Positions 5,259-6,539 of a DNA stretch of 6,539 bases are shown in pieces; position 1 is the first letter of the stretch; each line of letters opens with the position of its first letter. This DNA comes from JBDTMT01 sp033764095 (GTDB lineage Bacteria > Desulfobacterota > Binatia > HRBIN30 > CADEER01). The translations under genes were made by a program, and so were the position numbers. The notes beneath the pieces were generated by a model, which was given only the letters and a program-made list of their open reading frames with translations, ran no database searches and was not told where the DNA came from. The stretch is from assembly GCA_033764095.1 (NCBI GenBank), contig JANRJF010000016.1:1-6539 (forward strand). Reading direction: 5' to 3'.

Positions 5259-6539
5259 TCACGGCGCCGGGGCGGCATCCGCCGGAGGCGCGCTGTCGGC
5301 GCTCTTGCCGGCGGTGCCGAGCTTCATCGTCACGATGGGTGGGCCTTCCACCGGCGCGTCGGCGGGCGTGGCGTTGGTGACGCGCGCCGGGTCGATGTGC
5401 TGCGCGTCGAGCGCGCTGCGTACGGCGGCAAGCCGCGCGTCGGCCAGTGCGCGCAACTGCTCCGGCGGCGGCACCGGGCGCTCGTCGAGCCACTGCTGCA
5501 GCGTCGCCTGATCCTCCGCGGACAGCTCCGGCTTGCCGTCCTCGGCGCGCGCGGTGAGGTAGGCCTTGATCCGCTCGCGCGGGCCGCGCTCGGTGAAGAA
5601 GGCGACGCCTTTGCTGAAGAAGCCCTCCTCCTCCCATTCACTACTCAGCGCCTGTTCGCGCAGCCAGCGCACGTCGTCGGCGGTCGGATTGGCGGTAAGC
5701 TCGACGGCCATGCCCGGCCGGCTGGCGAGGAAGTTGGCGAGTCGCGTGGCGCTCTCGGCGCCGGCGCTGGTCGGCTCGGCGCGGCCGAGGCGGAACGCGA
5801 TCGGCGCCGGCGCCAGCCCGGCGCCCTTGCCGCCGCCGCCGGCGGCGGCGCCGAGCAGTTTGAGCGGTGAGGAGATGGCGCCGACCAGCGCCTGCTTCAG
5901 CGCGCTGCGCACCACCGCCATCAGGTCGATGGCGGCGTTGCCCTCGCGATCGACCGCCAGCGGCACGCCGAGGTCGATGTCGCCGCTCGCGTCGCGCAGC
6001 AGCGCCAGGGCGAGACTGAGCGGGATGCCGAAGTTCTGCTCGAACAGCGAGTCGCCCTCGGCGCCGCCGAGATCGAACTCGTGCAACGTGATGTCGTTCT
6101 TCACCTCGTACTTGCCGCCGCTGTACTTGGCGGTGGTGTCGATCGACAGCGCGCCGTCGGCGATGCTGTAGGCCGAGTAGGTCGTCGCGTACGAGTTGAA
6201 CGCCAGCAGGTTGAGCTGGTCGATCTTGAAGGTGAGCTGGCCGCCGTCGGGCGAGAGACCGCCGTCGAGCGTGATCTTGCCCTGCTGGTTGGCGTCGTTG
6301 ATCGCCAGCTTGAGCGGCTTGATGGTCAGATCCGGATATTTGATGCCGCGCGCGTCGAGCTCGATCGGCGCGTAGCGGGCGGTGAACGGCGGCTGCACCG
6401 CCCGGTCGGTGAACTCCAGCCCGCCGCGCACGATGCGCAGCGCCTGCACGGTGAGATCGATCGGCGGGCGCGGGGCGGGCGTCGCCGGCGGCGCCGGTGC
6501 CGCGTCCGCCGGCGAGGGCGAGGCGGTCGGCGTCGGCGC
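5259..6539 (-). CDS. DUF748 (AsmA-like) envelope protein, N-terminal part outside the window
   Basis: The visible 426 residues are the C-terminal portion of a DUF748 protein. Such proteins are large, usually inner-membrane-anchored and mostly periplasmic; their role is poorly defined, perhaps in envelope or lipid homeostasis like other AsmA-like proteins. After a Pro/Ala/Thr-rich linker (visible residues 1-26) come typical family segments: PDLTIKPLKLAI (69-80), FNSYATTYSAYSIADGALSID (114-134), YEVKNDITLHEFDLG (144-158) and FGIPLSLALALLRDASGDIDLGVPL (170-194). A Gly/Ala-rich spacer (229-243) follows. Two OmpA-like blocks are then visible: RLANFLASRPGMAVELT (266-282) and LRALADARLAAVRSALDAQHIDPARV (362-387). 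They are separated by an acidic region of about 80 residues, an arrangement I recall from other DUF748 proteins. The protein ends in another Ala/Pro-rich tail. The reading frame is open to the right edge, so the GTG at 6449 is internal. mscL follows 34 nt downstream. Confidence 0.88.
   Translation of the reverse strand, partial: APTPTASPSPADAAPAPPATPAPRPPIDLTVQALRIVRGGLEFTDRAVQPPFTARYAPIELDARGIKYPDLTIKPLKLAINDANQQGKITLDGGLSPDGGQLTFKIDQLNLLAFNSYATTYSAYSIADGALSIDTTAKYSGGKYEVKNDITLHEFDLGGAEGDSLFEQNFGIPLSLALALLRDASGDIDLGVPLAVDREGNAAIDLMAVVRSALKQALVGAISSPLKLLGAAAGGGGKGAGLAPAPIAFRLGRAEPTSAGAESATRLANFLASRPGMAVELTANPTADDVRWLREQALSSEWEEEGFFSKGVAFFTERGPRERIKAYLTARAEDGKPELSAEDQATLQQWLDERPVPPPEQLRALADARLAAVRSALDAQHIDPARVTNATPADAPVEGPPIVTMKLGTAGKSADSAPPADAAPAP
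6462..6539 (-). repeat. Pro/Ala/Thr/Ser-coding low-complexity segment in the DUF748 gene
   Basis: These 26 codons, running off the window edge, encode almost only Ala, Pro, Thr and Ser, opening with APTPTASPSP. The motifs PTPTAS and TASPSP are shared with the linker of the GH5 lipoprotein about 4 kb away. It is probably a flexible insertion between AsmA-like repeats of the periplasmic part. Its full length cannot be seen. Confidence 0.7.

Noticed and set aside
5225..5278. An upstream ATG at 5278 that would lengthen MscL by 18 residues
   Set aside because: The extra residues are unlike MscL, would overlap the DUF748 stop, and the strong Shine-Dalgarno serves the ATG at 5224.
5397..6171. Plus-strand open frames opposite the DUF748 gene
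   Set aside because: Composition is typical of antisense shadows, and no domain or ribosome binding site supports them.

Overview
The window is a GC-rich (roughly 70% by eye), densely coding stretch of bacterial chromosome with six protein-coding genes, two of them cut by the window edges. Several features point to a Gram-negative bacterium: a lipobox lipoprotein, a DUF748 (AsmA-like) envelope protein with OmpA-like C-terminal signatures, an MscL of proteobacterial type, and a membrane metallophosphoesterase with a twin-arginine motif. The long Thr/Pro/Ser/Ala linkers in two exported proteins are common in uncultured Deltaproteobacteria-like and Binatota genomes. That taxonomic guess is inference with low confidence.

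Layout. (1) Positions 1-2668, minus strand: a GH5 lipoprotein resembling endoglycoceramidases (959-2668), followed after about 110 nt by a four-helix membrane metallophosphoesterase (848 to beyond position 1). (2) Positions 2669-2804: a divergent intergenic region with a 20-bp near-perfect palindrome, an overlapping inverted repeat and a perfect TTGACA on the minus strand. It is the only substantial regulatory-looking DNA here. (3) Positions 2805-4777, plus strand: a Uma2-family PD-(D/E)XK nuclease-like gene, then after only 5 nt an amidase-signature hydrolase. (4) Positions 4778-4813: a short convergent gap with a perfect stem-loop. (5) Positions 4814-6539, minus strand: the C-terminal part of a DUF748 protein, followed after 34 nt by mscL, which has a strong Shine-Dalgarno. 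These two probably form an operon read from the right edge.

How the genes work together. The GH5 lipoprotein and the phosphoesterase both act at or outside the cytoplasmic membrane, and DUF748-MscL are also envelope proteins, so four of six genes concern the envelope. The Uma2-amidase pair is probably translationally coupled, but no shared pathway is evident. I see no tRNA, rRNA, CRISPR array, insertion sequence or phage gene. I found no convincing new multi-gene system. The most interesting items are modest: the operator-like palindrome, the Tat-like motif inside a polytopic protein, the shared low-complexity linker, and the coupling of a Uma2 gene to an amidase.
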